A stretch of DNA of 64,000 nucleotides from Petroclostridium xylanilyticum (GTDB lineage: Bacteria; Bacillota; Clostridia; SK-Y3), in NCBI RefSeq assembly GCF_002252565.1, contig NZ_NPML01000007.1, forward strand, positions 248,001 through 312,000. Reading direction: 5' to 3'. The notes under the pieces are model-generated. The model was not told the DNA's origin. It saw nothing but the letters and a program-made list of their open reading frames with translations, and made no database searches. A program made the position numbers and the translations under genes. Positions within the stretch are counted from its first letter, which is position 1. The number at the start of each line of letters is the position of its first letter. Below, piece after piece: positions 9,174 to 17,478 of the stretch.

Positions 9174-10058
9174 TTACACTGCTTTTAATCTGGACTTTTT
9201 CTTAGCTTCCCATTCTCTCCACATTACCCAGATAGGACTTGCAATAAATATTGAAGAGTACGTACCGCTTACAATACCTACTATGAGAGGAAAGGCAAAG
9301 TCCTTTATAGATTGAACACCCAAAATGTATAGAACAGTAATTGTCAACAAGGTTGTCAGTGATGTATTGATAGAACGCGCCATGGTTTGCCATATACTCT
9401 TATTTACCACGTTGCTGAACTCTTCTTTTTTCATATACTTTCTATTTTCTCTTATTCTATCGAATACAATAATCGTATCATTAATTGAATAACCCAAAAT
9501 TGTCAGTATTGCCGCAATAAAGGAAGTATTGATGGGTATTCTAAAAACTGCATATACCGTAAGCATTACAAGTACATCATGAATCAGGGCGATAACTGCA
9601 GCAACCCCGGATTTAAATTCAAACCTGAAGGTAATGTATATCAACATCAATATAGAAGCAATTAAAGAGGCCATAAGAGCCTGGTATTTCAACTCATTAC
9701 CAATCGTAGGGTTAACATTATCTGTTGAAAATAAGTCCTTTTGATCTAACCCGTATTTTTGCTTCAAAGCTTGAAAAACCTTGTCCCTCTGGATAGTATC
9801 AATTTCTTTGGTTTTAATAATTACTTCGTCTCCTTCACCTACCTTCTGAATGGAAGAAGGGGCAATACCTATTGCGTCTGTAACAATCGCATTAATTTCA
9901 TTATTGTCAAACTGCTTACCTATCCGGACATGCATAGCCGTACCGCCTGCAAAGTCAATATCCTGGTTTAAGCCTGCAACCAATATTGTTGCTATACCAG
10001 CTAAAATAACTATTGCCGATACTATAAAAAATATCTTACTGCTTTTTATTAAATTCAT
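9174..10058 (-). CDS. secF: Protein translocase subunit SecF
   Basis: SecF works with SecD in the membrane to drive late steps of Sec export with the proton gradient. The 294 residues hold an N-terminal helix (~8-28), a periplasmic-side region starting with the family motif DFAGGTAMHVRIG (near residue 35), and five further helices. The helical part includes LTILGYSINDTIIVFDRIREN (residues ~185-205), the RND-type signature, and the SINTSLTTLLT box. The ATG at 10058 has AAGGAGGG upstream, overlapping the secD stop, so the two are translationally linked. Confidence 0.95.
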   Translation of the reverse strand: MNLIKSSKIFFIVSAIVILAGIATILVAGLNQDIDFAGGTAMHVRIGKQFDNNEINAIVTDAIGIAPSSIQKVGEGDEVIIKTKEIDTIQRDKVFQALKQKYGLDQKDLFSTDNVNPTIGNELKYQALMASLIASILMLIYITFRFEFKSGVAAVIALIHDVLVMLTVYAVFRIPINTSFIAAILTILGYSINDTIIVFDRIRENRKYMKKEEFSNVVNKSIWQTMARSINTSLTTLLTITVLYILGVQSIKDFAFPLIVGIVSGTYSSIFIASPIWVMWREWEAKKKSRLKAV

Positions 10059-10073
10059 CTTATATTACCCTCC

Positions 10074-11345
10074 TTATGCCCCATATAGTTTAGGATTCTT
10101 AATATTCATTCCAACCGTCTGTCTTAACAAGAACCTTGTTATCACAATTGCAGAAAACATGCTGGTAAGAATACCGATTGAAAGGGTTACAGCGAAACCT
10201 TTTATAGGGCCTGTACCAAATTTCCACAATACTGCCGCTGCAATAAGGGTGGTAATATTGGCATCAATAATGGCTGTAAATGCTCTGGAGAATCCGGCAT
10301 CAATAGCTGCTCTTAACGTCTTGCCAGCCCTTAATTCTTCCTTTATTCTCTCAAATATTACTACGTTGGCATCAACAGCCATACCTATTGAAAGAATAAT
10401 ACCTGCAATACCGGGAAGACTTAAGTTTACCCTGAATCCCGCCATTATAATAGCAACTATTGCAATATAGGCAATTAAAGCGATATCTGCCACTAAACCG
10501 GGAATTCTATAATAAATTAACATAAATATAAGAACCAGGATTACCCCAATTCCCCCGGCCATAAGGCTTGTCTCCAGAGCTTTTTCACCAAGGGTAGGAC
10601 CTACACTTCTTAACTCAACATCTTTAAGTGAAAACGGCAATTTTCCTGCCCGTATAAGATTGGCCAGCCATCCTGCAGATTCAGCAGTAAAAGATCCACT
10701 GATTACAACATCCTTAGTAGTTATTTCCTGGTCTACAAAAGGCTGTGAAATTATTTCCTGATCCAACTTGATTGCAATATAGTTTTTGCCTGCATCTTTG
10801 TTTTCGTTTTTACTAACTCTAGCGGTAGCATCTGCAAATTTTTTGGTGCCTTCTTCACTGATGGTTAATGAAACGAAGTTTCCGGCAGGCTTAGCCGGAT
10901 CATACTGTCCATATTGTGCTTTCGCGTCAACCACATCTTTTCCTGTTATAATAACCTTTCCATCTGGATCAACAAACTGCAATTCGGCAGTTGCACCCAG
11001 TTTTTGTACTGCTTCTTCAGGATTGGAAATAGCAGGTATTTCTATTCGTATTCTTTTCTCTCCCTGGCGGGTAATTGTAGCTTCAAAATAACCTAATGTA
11101 TCTAATCGCTGTCTTAACATGTCAATTGCTGTATTCATTTCTTCATCAGTAACAGTTTGTGCTTCTGCTTCATAAGTTATTACTGATCCGCCTGTTAAGT
11201 CCAGACCTCTTCGGATCCCATTTTCCGGGTCCAGCGCACTTGGAATTGTCTTTCCAAATAAAGTAATACCGTAAAATGCCACATAAGTTAAGGCTGCTAT
11301 TATAAGTGCGGTAATAATAAATTTAGTTAAGCTTTTGGCCATCAT
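10074..11345 (-). CDS. secD: Protein translocase subunit SecD
   Basis: Partner of SecF. The 423 residues show the SecD hallmarks: RRGLDLTGGSVITYE near residue 45, the extracytoplasmic P1 domain (~60-240), LRAGKLPFSL-type segment (here IRAGKLPFSLKDVELRSVGPTLG), and C-terminal helices with GMAVDANVVIFERIKEELRAG (RND motif). The length is normal for a split SecD. The first of two consecutive ATGs (11345) is 10 nt from AAGGAGG. A sigma-A promoter lies ~35-60 bp upstream, so secD-secF look like their own operon. Confidence 0.95.
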   Translation of the reverse strand: MMAKSLTKFIITALIIAALTYVAFYGITLFGKTIPSALDPENGIRRGLDLTGGSVITYEAEAQTVTDEEMNTAIDMLRQRLDTLGYFEATITRQGEKRIRIEIPAISNPEEAVQKLGATAELQFVDPDGKVIITGKDVVDAKAQYGQYDPAKPAGNFVSLTISEEGTKKFADATARVSKNENKDAGKNYIAIKLDQEIISQPFVDQEITTKDVVISGSFTAESAGWLANLIRAGKLPFSLKDVELRSVGPTLGEKALETSLMAGGIGVILVLIFMLIYYRIPGLVADIALIAYIAIVAIIMAGFRVNLSLPGIAGIILSIGMAVDANVVIFERIKEELRAGKTLRAAIDAGFSRAFTAIIDANITTLIAAAVLWKFGTGPIKGFAVTLSIGILTSMFSAIVITRFLLRQTVGMNIKNPKLYGA

Positions 11346-11379
11346 TAATATAATGCCTCCTTTGTAATAACATAAAGAT

Positions 11380-11408
11380 ATTATATCTCTACCCTATAGC
11401 ATAGTCAA
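11380..11408 (-). promoter_or_regulatory. Sigma-A promoter of secDF
   Basis: On the minus strand TTGACT is followed after exactly 17 nt by TATAAT, about 35 nt upstream of the secD start. Spacing and both boxes are near consensus. Confidence 0.85.
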
Positions 11409-11424
11409 TACTTTACAATTTGTT

Positions 11425-11741
11425 TTAAAGTAGTTTTGCCTCATTAATTACAAGCACAAATTTAACTTTCAAAAAATCTGCTGCTCTCCTGCACATTAAC
11501 ATACGTGCAAGAAATATTTCAAAATAGTCCATTAGTGACACTATTTTTGTATCAATGGTTAGATTTAACAATACAGATTTTTTTCCGCATTAACCTGAAT
11601 TTCAGAACTTTCAACAGCATAATTCACCCTATCATGGATATCAAAAGTAGCAAAATCATTATTCCTTACCCTGGTTCGTCTCACATCCGTTTTATCTGCT
11701 AAAATTAATGCAGATGAAATAGTAATTAAATTTTTTGTAAC
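11425..11741 (-). pseudogene. Remnant of an HD-domain phosphohydrolase-like gene (5' part lost, frameshifted)
   Basis: Two overlapping minus-strand frames encode one continuous protein tail. The first reads VTKNLITISSALILADKTDV...FDIHDRVNYAVES...EIQVNAEKNLYC then stops. A one-base shift then gives LNLTIDTKIVSLMDYFEIFL...MLMCRRAADFLKVKF...LLVINEAKLL-type sequence to a stop at 11425. LADKTDVRRTRVR and DIHDRVNYAV are typical of the C-terminal half of clostridial HD-superfamily proteins encoded next to secDF (from memory of that family). The HD motif itself and any start codon are absent: the preceding in-frame codon is a stop and the neighbouring gene begins 19 bp away. I infer a decaying gene. 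Confidence 0.72.
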
Positions 11742-11759
11742 TTAAATAGAAATTATTCA

Positions 11760-12260
11760 TTACTTGTACTCCCTGCCGTGATTGACATATCTTTGTGCGC
11801 TTTGGGCAATTGACTGTATTTCTTCTTGTGTCAATTCCCGGATAACTTTAGCAGGACTGCCCAAAACCAGCGAATTAGGAGGTATCTGTTTGCCTAATGT
11901 AATTAATGCTCCTGCACCTATAATACAGTTCTCTCCAATTTTTGCTTCATTAAGAACAATAGCTCCCATGCCAATCAAACAATTATCGCCAATCTGGCAT
12001 CCGTGCAACACCGCATTATGACCAACCACTACACCATCACCTACTACAGTATCTATTCCATAACCGCAGTGTATAATACAACCATCTTGAATATTTGTAT
12101 TTTTTCCAATGATAATAGAAGCTATATCTCCTCTTAATACGGCTTTAAACCAAATACTTGAGTTTTCACCTATTTCTACTTTCCCTATGATATCAGCACT
12201 GGGTGCAATGAAACATGATTCATGGATTTTGGGATTAATACCTTTGTACTTGATAATCAT
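11760..12260 (-). CDS. Gamma carbonic anhydrase family protein (left-handed beta-helix)
   Basis: The ~166-residue protein is built of hexapeptide repeats (IGKVEIGENSSIWF, VVGDGVVVGHNAVL, IGMGAIVLNEAKIG), the signature of a trimeric left-handed beta-helix. Likely zinc ligands are the His in IIHCGYG and the two His in GHNAVLHG. It resembles YrdA/PaaY/CaiE-type proteins, of which only some hydrate CO2, so activity is uncertain. The start is set at the ATG at 12260 because AGGAGGAAGG precedes it; the longer frame to 12314 has no site. It is a single gene. Confidence 0.85.
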   Translation of the reverse strand: MIIKYKGINPKIHESCFIAPSADIIGKVEIGENSSIWFKAVLRGDIASIIIGKNTNIQDGCIIHCGYGIDTVVGDGVVVGHNAVLHGCQIGDNCLIGMGAIVLNEAKIGENCIIGAGALITLGKQIPPNSLVLGSPAKVIRELTQEEIQSIAQSAQRYVNHGREYK

Positions 12261-12334
12261 ATACCTTCCTCCTTTACTTATTGTACAGGTATAGCCTGGA
12301 CCATTAGCACACATTCCCCCTTTCCTGCGCTTAC

Positions 12335-12367
12335 TGCAGTAGCCCAGGCTGAGCCTGGGCTACTGCA
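12335..12367. repeat. 33-bp palindromic repeat, copy A
   Basis: TGCAGTAGCCCAGGCT, one central G, then AGCCTGGGCTACTGCA: 16-bp perfect arms. A second copy with ACC as the centre lies at 30282-30316. Both lie upstream of minus-strand start codons, at about 75-110 nt. There is no T run, so a terminator is unlikely. Confidence 0.9.
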
Positions 12368-12592
12368 ATCATGCACCTTATTATTTCCCACATTTTTGAT
12401 CGGCTTATAATATAATAATTTTGCAAATATTTCTGCTCCTATATTCTCTCATATGAACCATAGTTATTATAACACATTATTTTTCTTATAAAAAGTATTT
12501 TTTTCAATAAACTGGTATGTTATTATCATTTTTATACTGCAAATGCTGCCTTCAGGATTAGTGCGTAAAAGCAGAATAATTAAAAACAACAT

Positions 12593-12644
12593 ACAGGTCA
12601 GGGCTAAGACCGGGAAAAACATCCCTTGACTCACCCTGACCTGT
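12593..12644 (-). terminator. Terminator of the liv operon
   Basis: ACAGGTCAGGG and CCCTGACCTGT form an 11-bp perfect outer stem with a smaller GGG/CCC stem inside. On the minus strand it is followed by a T-rich tract. It lies 60 bp past the livF stop. Confidence 0.75.
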
Positions 12645-12704
12645 AACCGTTATAACCGCTGAACATATTTTTAAAATCTTAATATCACAGCAATATTTAG
12701 CAAA

Positions 12705-13409
12705 TTATATACCAAGATATGCTTTTTTGATGTCTTGATTATTTAATAAATCTCTGCTTGGTCCCTCAATCACAACTCTCCCGGTTTCAAAAACATAGCC
12801 TCTATCTGCAACAGATAGTGCCTGCAGAAGATTTTGTTCTATTAACAGTATGGATACACCTTCGATCCTAATATTTCTGATTATATCAAAAACTTCCTCT
12901 ACTATTATAGGCGCAAGGCCTAAGGATGGTTCATCAAGTATTAACAACTTCGGTTCCATCATAAGTGCTCTTGCGATAGCAAGCATTTGCTGCTGTCCAC
13001 CGCTAAGAGTCCCTGCCATTTGATTAGCTCTTTCCCTTAATATAGGAAATAAATTTAATACATATTCAATACGTTCATTTCGTTTTGGTCTTGCATTTTT
13101 GATATATGCACCCATCAGCAGGTTTTCTTTGACCGTCAAAGTTCCTAATATACCTCTGCCCTGAGGGATATGCGCTATACCTAATTCAGGTCTTTTATAC
13201 GCGGGTATTTTGGATATGTCTTGATCATACCATAAAACTTCTCCTGATATGAGAGGAATAAGTCCTGAAATAACTCTTAAAAGAGTTGTTTTACCCGCTC
13301 CATTCGAACCAACAAGAGTAACAACTTCTCCCTCGTTTACTTCTATAGAAACATCAAACAATACCTTTAAGTCACCATAACCTGTATTTAAATTTTTAAT
13401 TTTTAGCAT
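12705..13409 (-). CDS. livF: ABC transporter ATP-binding protein LivF
   Basis: One of two cytoplasmic ATPases of a LIV (branched-chain amino acid type) importer. Walker A is GSNGAGKTTLL (near residue 36), the signature LSGGQQQMLAIARAL (near 137) and Walker B LLILDEPSLGLAP. The ending with ...NQDIKKAYLG is typical of LivF. The ATG at 13409 sits 8 nt after GGAGG; the upstream ATG (13415) is too close. It overlaps the livG 3' end, so the two are coupled. It is the last gene of the livKHMGF run. Confidence 0.93.
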   Translation of the reverse strand: MLKIKNLNTGYGDLKVLFDVSIEVNEGEVVTLVGSNGAGKTTLLRVISGLIPLISGEVLWYDQDISKIPAYKRPELGIAHIPQGRGILGTLTVKENLLMGAYIKNARPKRNERIEYVLNLFPILRERANQMAGTLSGGQQQMLAIARALMMEPKLLILDEPSLGLAPIIVEEVFDIIRNIRIEGVSILLIEQNLLQALSVADRGYVFETGRVVIEGPSRDLLNNQDIKKAYLGI

Positions 13410-14139
13410 TTGCATAACCTCCTCCCAGGTATGCCTTTATAACTGCTTCCTCCTGCATTACCTCTGACGGCATCCCCTGGCTTAATAATGAACCTTCATT
13501 TAATACAATTACCCTATGGCACAGCTTCATTACTGCCGTCATTACGTGTTCTATAAATATAATTGTTATCCCTTCACGATTTATCTTTTGGACAAGCTTT
13601 ATACTTTCTTCCATTTCCGACGGATTTAACCCTGCCATAACCTCATCAAGCATAATCAATTTTGGATGGATTGCCAATATCCTGGCAAGGTCCAGCCATT
13701 TTCTTTTCTCAATTGGCAGCTTACCGCTTTTTACGTCAGAAAGATTTGCAAGGCCTGTAAGTTCCAAAATCTCTTTAGTCTTTTTTACTGCATCTTTCAT
13801 ATGTTTATGATGAAGAAGTGCTATTGTAAAAACACTGTCGTAAACTGTTAAGTTTGTAAAAGGCTTTGGAGACTGAAATGTCCTTCCTATGCCTATATCA
13901 GCCCTATTTGGTACTGGCATTTTTGTAATATTTTGCCCATTGAATATAACTTCACCGGAATCCGGGGTGTATACTCCACTTATTAAATTAACGCATGTAG
14001 ATTTTCCTGAACCGTTGGGCCCGATTAACCCCAAAATTTCTCCTTCTTCAACTTCAAAGCTCACATTATTTACTGCATGTACACCACCAAAAGACTTATC
14101 AAGATTATTTATCTTTAAAATTTTTTTCAATTCTATCAC
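13396..14139 (-). CDS. livG: ABC transporter ATP-binding protein LivG
   Basis: Second ATPase of the LIV-type importer. Walker A is GPNGSGKSTCV (near residue 40), Walker B KLIMLDEVMAGLNPSE, and the switch His is in IFIEHVM. The ABC signature is degenerate (KSGKLPIEKRKWLDLARILA), with LPIEKRK in place of the usual LSGGQ-type sequence; LivG proteins often have LPYGQQR here, so this copy is divergent. Start: the frame opens at a GTG (14139), but a TTG three codons later (14130) is better spaced from GGGGTG. It is 6 bp from livM. Confidence 0.9.
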   Translation of the reverse strand: MIELKKILKINNLDKSFGGVHAVNNVSFEVEEGEILGLIGPNGSGKSTCVNLISGVYTPDSGEVIFNGQNITKMPVPNRADIGIGRTFQSPKPFTNLTVYDSVFTIALLHHKHMKDAVKKTKEILELTGLANLSDVKSGKLPIEKRKWLDLARILAIHPKLIMLDEVMAGLNPSEMEESIKLVQKINREGITIIFIEHVMTAVMKLCHRVIVLNEGSLLSQGMPSEVMQEEAVIKAYLGGGYANAKN

Positions 14140-14144
14140 CCCAT

Positions 14145-15137
14145 TTACATTGAAGTTTTAACCGGTGTACTTTTTGCTGCTTTTCTTTTATTATTTAAAA
14201 ATGCCATCAGGCCATTGGGCTGGAATATTACTACAATCATCAGTATTAATCCATAAATTGCAGTACTTGCACCGCCTCTTGTGCTTCCTAATAATGCATT
14301 TGTAATTTCAGTAAGCGGTATGATAAGAAATGCTCCCAAAACAGGTCCCCATAATGTTCCGATACCACCTATAATCGCTATTACTCCAAGTTTGATAGAT
14401 AAATCAAGATGCGCCACACTGATAGGGTCTATATAGGCAATATTAAATGCATATATTGTACCTACCACTGCCATCATTGCTGCGCTTATCATAAACGTGA
14501 TTAATTTAATTTTATACGCCTTAATACCCAAAGATTCCGCAGCATCTTCATCTTCTTTTATTGCCTTTAGGAAATATCCCAACTTGGAATTTTCTAATTT
14601 CCATGTTAGAAATATTATAATTACCATTAAAAACAGACTAATATAATAGTAGGGTGTTTCTGAATAAAACTGCAGATACAACGGTTTCTGACCGGTGAAA
14701 GTTATCATTAAACCATTTGCACCTCCAGTAAAATCACTAAAATATAAGAGTAAAAGTTTTACTATTTCAGCAAATGCAATGGTAGCCAGTGAAAAAAATA
14801 CACCTCTTAACCTGAATGACGGATATCCAATAATAAAAGCCACAATTACGGATACTATCATTCCGAGAAATATACTAACAAGGGGAGAAATATTAAACTT
14901 TAAAAATAAGAGAAAACTTGTATAAGCGCCTATGGCGAAAAAAGAAGCATGTCCCCATGAGATCTGCGCTCCATAGCCTCCAATGATGTTCCACGCCACG
15001 CCCATGGACGCAAACATGAAGATCAGTACCATAACATGAACAATATACCTGGAACTGATAAATAGAGGAAACAAAAGTAACGCTATTGATGCCAGCGAAA
15101 GCAACTTGTTTTTCAAAAGAAATTTTAAAATATTCAT
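14145..15137 (-). CDS. livM: ABC transporter permease LivM
   Basis: Membrane permease of the LIV-type importer. The 330 residues contain about eight to ten hydrophobic segments. The BPD-type cytoplasmic loop is AAESLGIKAYKIKLITFMISA (residues ~200-220), and GVAWNIIGGYGAQISWGHASFFAIGAYTS near residue 45 matches the LivM N-terminal motif. It starts with ATG overlapping the livH stop (ATGA), so translation is coupled. Its C-terminus is basic (NNKRKAAKSTPVKTSM). Confidence 0.93.
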   Translation of the reverse strand: MNILKFLLKNKLLSLASIALLLFPLFISSRYIVHVMVLIFMFASMGVAWNIIGGYGAQISWGHASFFAIGAYTSFLLFLKFNISPLVSIFLGMIVSVIVAFIIGYPSFRLRGVFFSLATIAFAEIVKLLLLYFSDFTGGANGLMITFTGQKPLYLQFYSETPYYYISLFLMVIIIFLTWKLENSKLGYFLKAIKEDEDAAESLGIKAYKIKLITFMISAAMMAVVGTIYAFNIAYIDPISVAHLDLSIKLGVIAIIGGIGTLWGPVLGAFLIIPLTEITNALLGSTRGGASTAIYGLILMIVVIFQPNGLMAFLNNKRKAAKSTPVKTSM

Positions 15138-16009
15138 GCTTTACGTGTACCTCCCCCAAAAAGACCCTCAGGTTTTAAAAGTAATGCTAATAAAAATACT
15201 ACAAATGTGCCTACAGGTGCCAAATCAAGAGCAATGAAACTTCCGGTGAAGGCCTCAACCAAACCTATTAATAGACCTCCCAAAAGGGCGCCAGTTATAT
15301 TACCCATTCCTCCCAGTACAACTACGACAAAGGCTGTTGTTGTAAATAATGCTCCAACTCTCGGAAAAACATAAAACATAGGTGTTAACAAAACACCTGC
15401 CAGGCCTGCCAACACAGCACCTATGGAAAAAGCGATTGCATAAGTAACAACAGGGTTTATACCAAGCATGGATGCAATCTGACTATTTTCTGCTGTAGCC
15501 CTCATTGCACGGCCTATATCGGTTTTCTTCAAGAATATATGAATTACAGCAACTAAAACAATAGCTACTAGAAATGCTATCAGCCTAGGAGTTAAAATAG
15601 AAAGTTCACCCAATTGTATAGAATGGCCTTTGATTGTTGTTTCTACAGTATGATAATCCGCAGTCCATATCAATTGGGCTGCATTTTGTAAAAAAAACGA
15701 TAATCCGACAGTTAGCAATATATATGCAGTATCCCCTTTACCTACTACAGGGTTTATTAATATTTTGTAAACTAACCAGCCAAATATAAACATAATGAAA
15801 GCTACAGGTATAATTAGCAAGTATGGGCTGCCGCCTATGGCAGAATACAACAACCACGTAGCGTACATACCCACCATCAAAAATTCACCTTGGGCGAAAT
15901 TAACGATTTTCATAACTCCAAATATAATGGTCAGGCTTACTGCAATTAATGCATATACGCCTCCAATTAATAATCCGTTAATAATCGATTGACCTATTAA
16001 CCAGGACAT
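15134..16009 (-). CDS. livH: ABC transporter permease LivH
   Basis: Second permease of the LIV-type importer. It has about 291 residues and eight membrane segments. Family motifs are NGLLIGGVYALIAVSLTIIFGVM at the N-terminus, NFAQGEFLMVG, and the transmembrane coupling segment AENSQIASMLGINP. It ends LLLKPEGLFGGG, as LivH proteins usually do. The start is the ATG at 16009, which has AAGGGG upstream and gives the expected N-terminus MSWLIGQ; the frame extends to 16072 without support. Confidence 0.93.
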   Translation of the reverse strand: MSWLIGQSIINGLLIGGVYALIAVSLTIIFGVMKIVNFAQGEFLMVGMYATWLLYSAIGGSPYLLIIPVAFIMFIFGWLVYKILINPVVGKGDTAYILLTVGLSFFLQNAAQLIWTADYHTVETTIKGHSIQLGELSILTPRLIAFLVAIVLVAVIHIFLKKTDIGRAMRATAENSQIASMLGINPVVTYAIAFSIGAVLAGLAGVLLTPMFYVFPRVGALFTTTAFVVVVLGGMGNITGALLGGLLIGLVEAFTGSFIALDLAPVGTFVVFLLALLLKPEGLFGGGTRKA

Positions 16010-16045
16010 CCTGTCACCCCTTCTATTTTTTTCATTTAATAATGA

Positions 16046-16066
16046 GGGCAGGCATAAGACCTGCCC
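16046..16066. terminator. Intercistronic hairpin between livK and livH
   Basis: GGGCAGG and CCTGCCC form a 7-bp perfect stem with a 7-nt loop. There is no good T run, so it may act as an mRNA-stabilising or attenuating stem that lets the binding protein be made in excess, as is common for such operons. Confidence 0.55.
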
Positions 16067-16130
16067 CTGCAATTTTAAAATAATGCGATATACTTAGCTT
16101 TAAAGCTAGATGTCTATAAGTAATTGACAG

Positions 16131-17438
16131 TTATTTATTAGGAACCATAATCTTAGAAGATGCATCTTCTAGCGGGAATACCGTCCTCGGTTTGTTATTC
16201 TGCCATTGAATCATGACAGGACGAACATGTTGGTTCCAGCCAGTTGAATCAAATTTTAGTTTTCCGGGTTGCATTAAGGATGCAGGTCCTGATGTGATTT
16301 CTATTTCTGCCAGAGTATCCCTGATCTTCTTAGGGTCTGTTGATGCTGTTTTTTCCATCGCTTCTTTTAATAACATTACTGCCACATAAGTCGGACCAGC
16401 ATGTTCAGTCATAAATTCACCGAATTCCTTTTCATAGTCCTCGGTTATTTTTAACAGCTCGGGGTTTTGGCTTATATTTTTGCTATCCCAGTTCCAGGAT
16501 GCTACTGAAACCAATCCATTAATGTTTTCTCCCAATTCCTTACCCATGGCCGGCCATAAGAACCCTGCACCACCGCCAATAATGAGCGGGTTATAATTCA
16601 TACTCTTCATGGTATTGATAATTAATTTTGCATCGGTTGTATATGCAACCGGGAATACTGCTTGAGCCCCTGAACGTTTCAATGCTGTTACCAGTGAAGA
16701 CGCATCGGTGAAACCCTGTGGATAGGATTGGTCCAGAACCACTTCCAAACCAGCCTTTTCTGCTATACCTTTGACTCCTTTTGCTGTTGAAACGCCATAG
16801 GCAGAATTTTCATAAACAACAGCCACTTTTTTAATACCTAGATTAAAGTCTGTGTTAAGGGCTGTTAAGAATGCCACTTGAGTTTCTCCAAACATACTGC
16901 CTTTTGGTACCGGCTCAAAAACATATTTATATCCCTGTTTTGTAATATCGTTACTGATGGAATTTGTGATGATTGGAATCTGATGCTTTTCTGCAACCGG
17001 AAGGATTGGTAAAGTTAATGCACTAATACCTGTACCAACAGCTCCCACTACTTTGTTACTGCTGAATGTACGCTCTGCTACTGATTGGGCTTGAGTTGGA
17101 TCACTGGTTGTATCGGAAACAACCAATTCTACTTTAGCTCCGCCTAATGCCTTTATTCCTCCTGCATCATTAATATGCTTCACCGCAAGCTTTGCAGCAT
17201 TTAAATCCTGTTGTCCTGCATCGGCATTATGCCCGGAAAGAGGATTTAAGAAAGCAATCTTTATTACCTGTTGAGTATCTTTCTGTTGTGCGTCTTTTTG
17301 TTGTATTTCTTTTTTGTCTCCTGTGTCTTTCTTATCCGACGGACTATTCACTTGTTTTGAGGCACAGCCACTGAAAACTACAGATACCATAAAGGTTAAT
17401 AAAACCACCAGAGCAAGTAATTTAAAAGTTTTTCGCAT
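16131..17438 (-). CDS. livK: ABC transporter substrate-binding lipoprotein LivK
   Basis: The 435-residue protein has a lipoprotein signal peptide with lipobox FSGC (Cys ~25), then a Lys/Gln/Asp-rich linker (DKKDTGDKKEIQQKDAQ...). The periplasmic-binding-protein type I fold follows: IKIAFLNPLSGHNADAGQQ (ligand-binding loop near residue 62), VVGAVGTGISALTLPI, and KKVAVVYENSAYG. It captures substrate outside the cell for LivHMGF. Amino acids are the default guess, but the adjoining short-chain acyl-CoA genes make a short hydroxy- or keto-acid possible. The ATG follows AAGGAGG. It lies 40 bp after the thiolase gene. Confidence 0.92.
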   Translation of the reverse strand: MRKTFKLLALVVLLTFMVSVVFSGCASKQVNSPSDKKDTGDKKEIQQKDAQQKDTQQVIKIAFLNPLSGHNADAGQQDLNAAKLAVKHINDAGGIKALGGAKVELVVSDTTSDPTQAQSVAERTFSSNKVVGAVGTGISALTLPILPVAEKHQIPIITNSISNDITKQGYKYVFEPVPKGSMFGETQVAFLTALNTDFNLGIKKVAVVYENSAYGVSTAKGVKGIAEKAGLEVVLDQSYPQGFTDASSLVTALKRSGAQAVFPVAYTTDAKLIINTMKSMNYNPLIIGGGAGFLWPAMGKELGENINGLVSVASWNWDSKNISQNPELLKITEDYEKEFGEFMTEHAGPTYVAVMLLKEAMEKTASTDPKKIRDTLAEIEITSGPASLMQPGKLKFDSTGWNQHVRPVMIQWQNNKPRTVFPLEDASSKIMVPNK

Positions 17439-17478
17439 TTTAATTCCTCCTTGTTTACTTGTTTATTTTGTTTGTCTT

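Noticed and set aside
11505-11702. Plus-strand 65-codon frame
   Set aside because: It is the opposite strand of the HD-domain gene remnant and has no start site.
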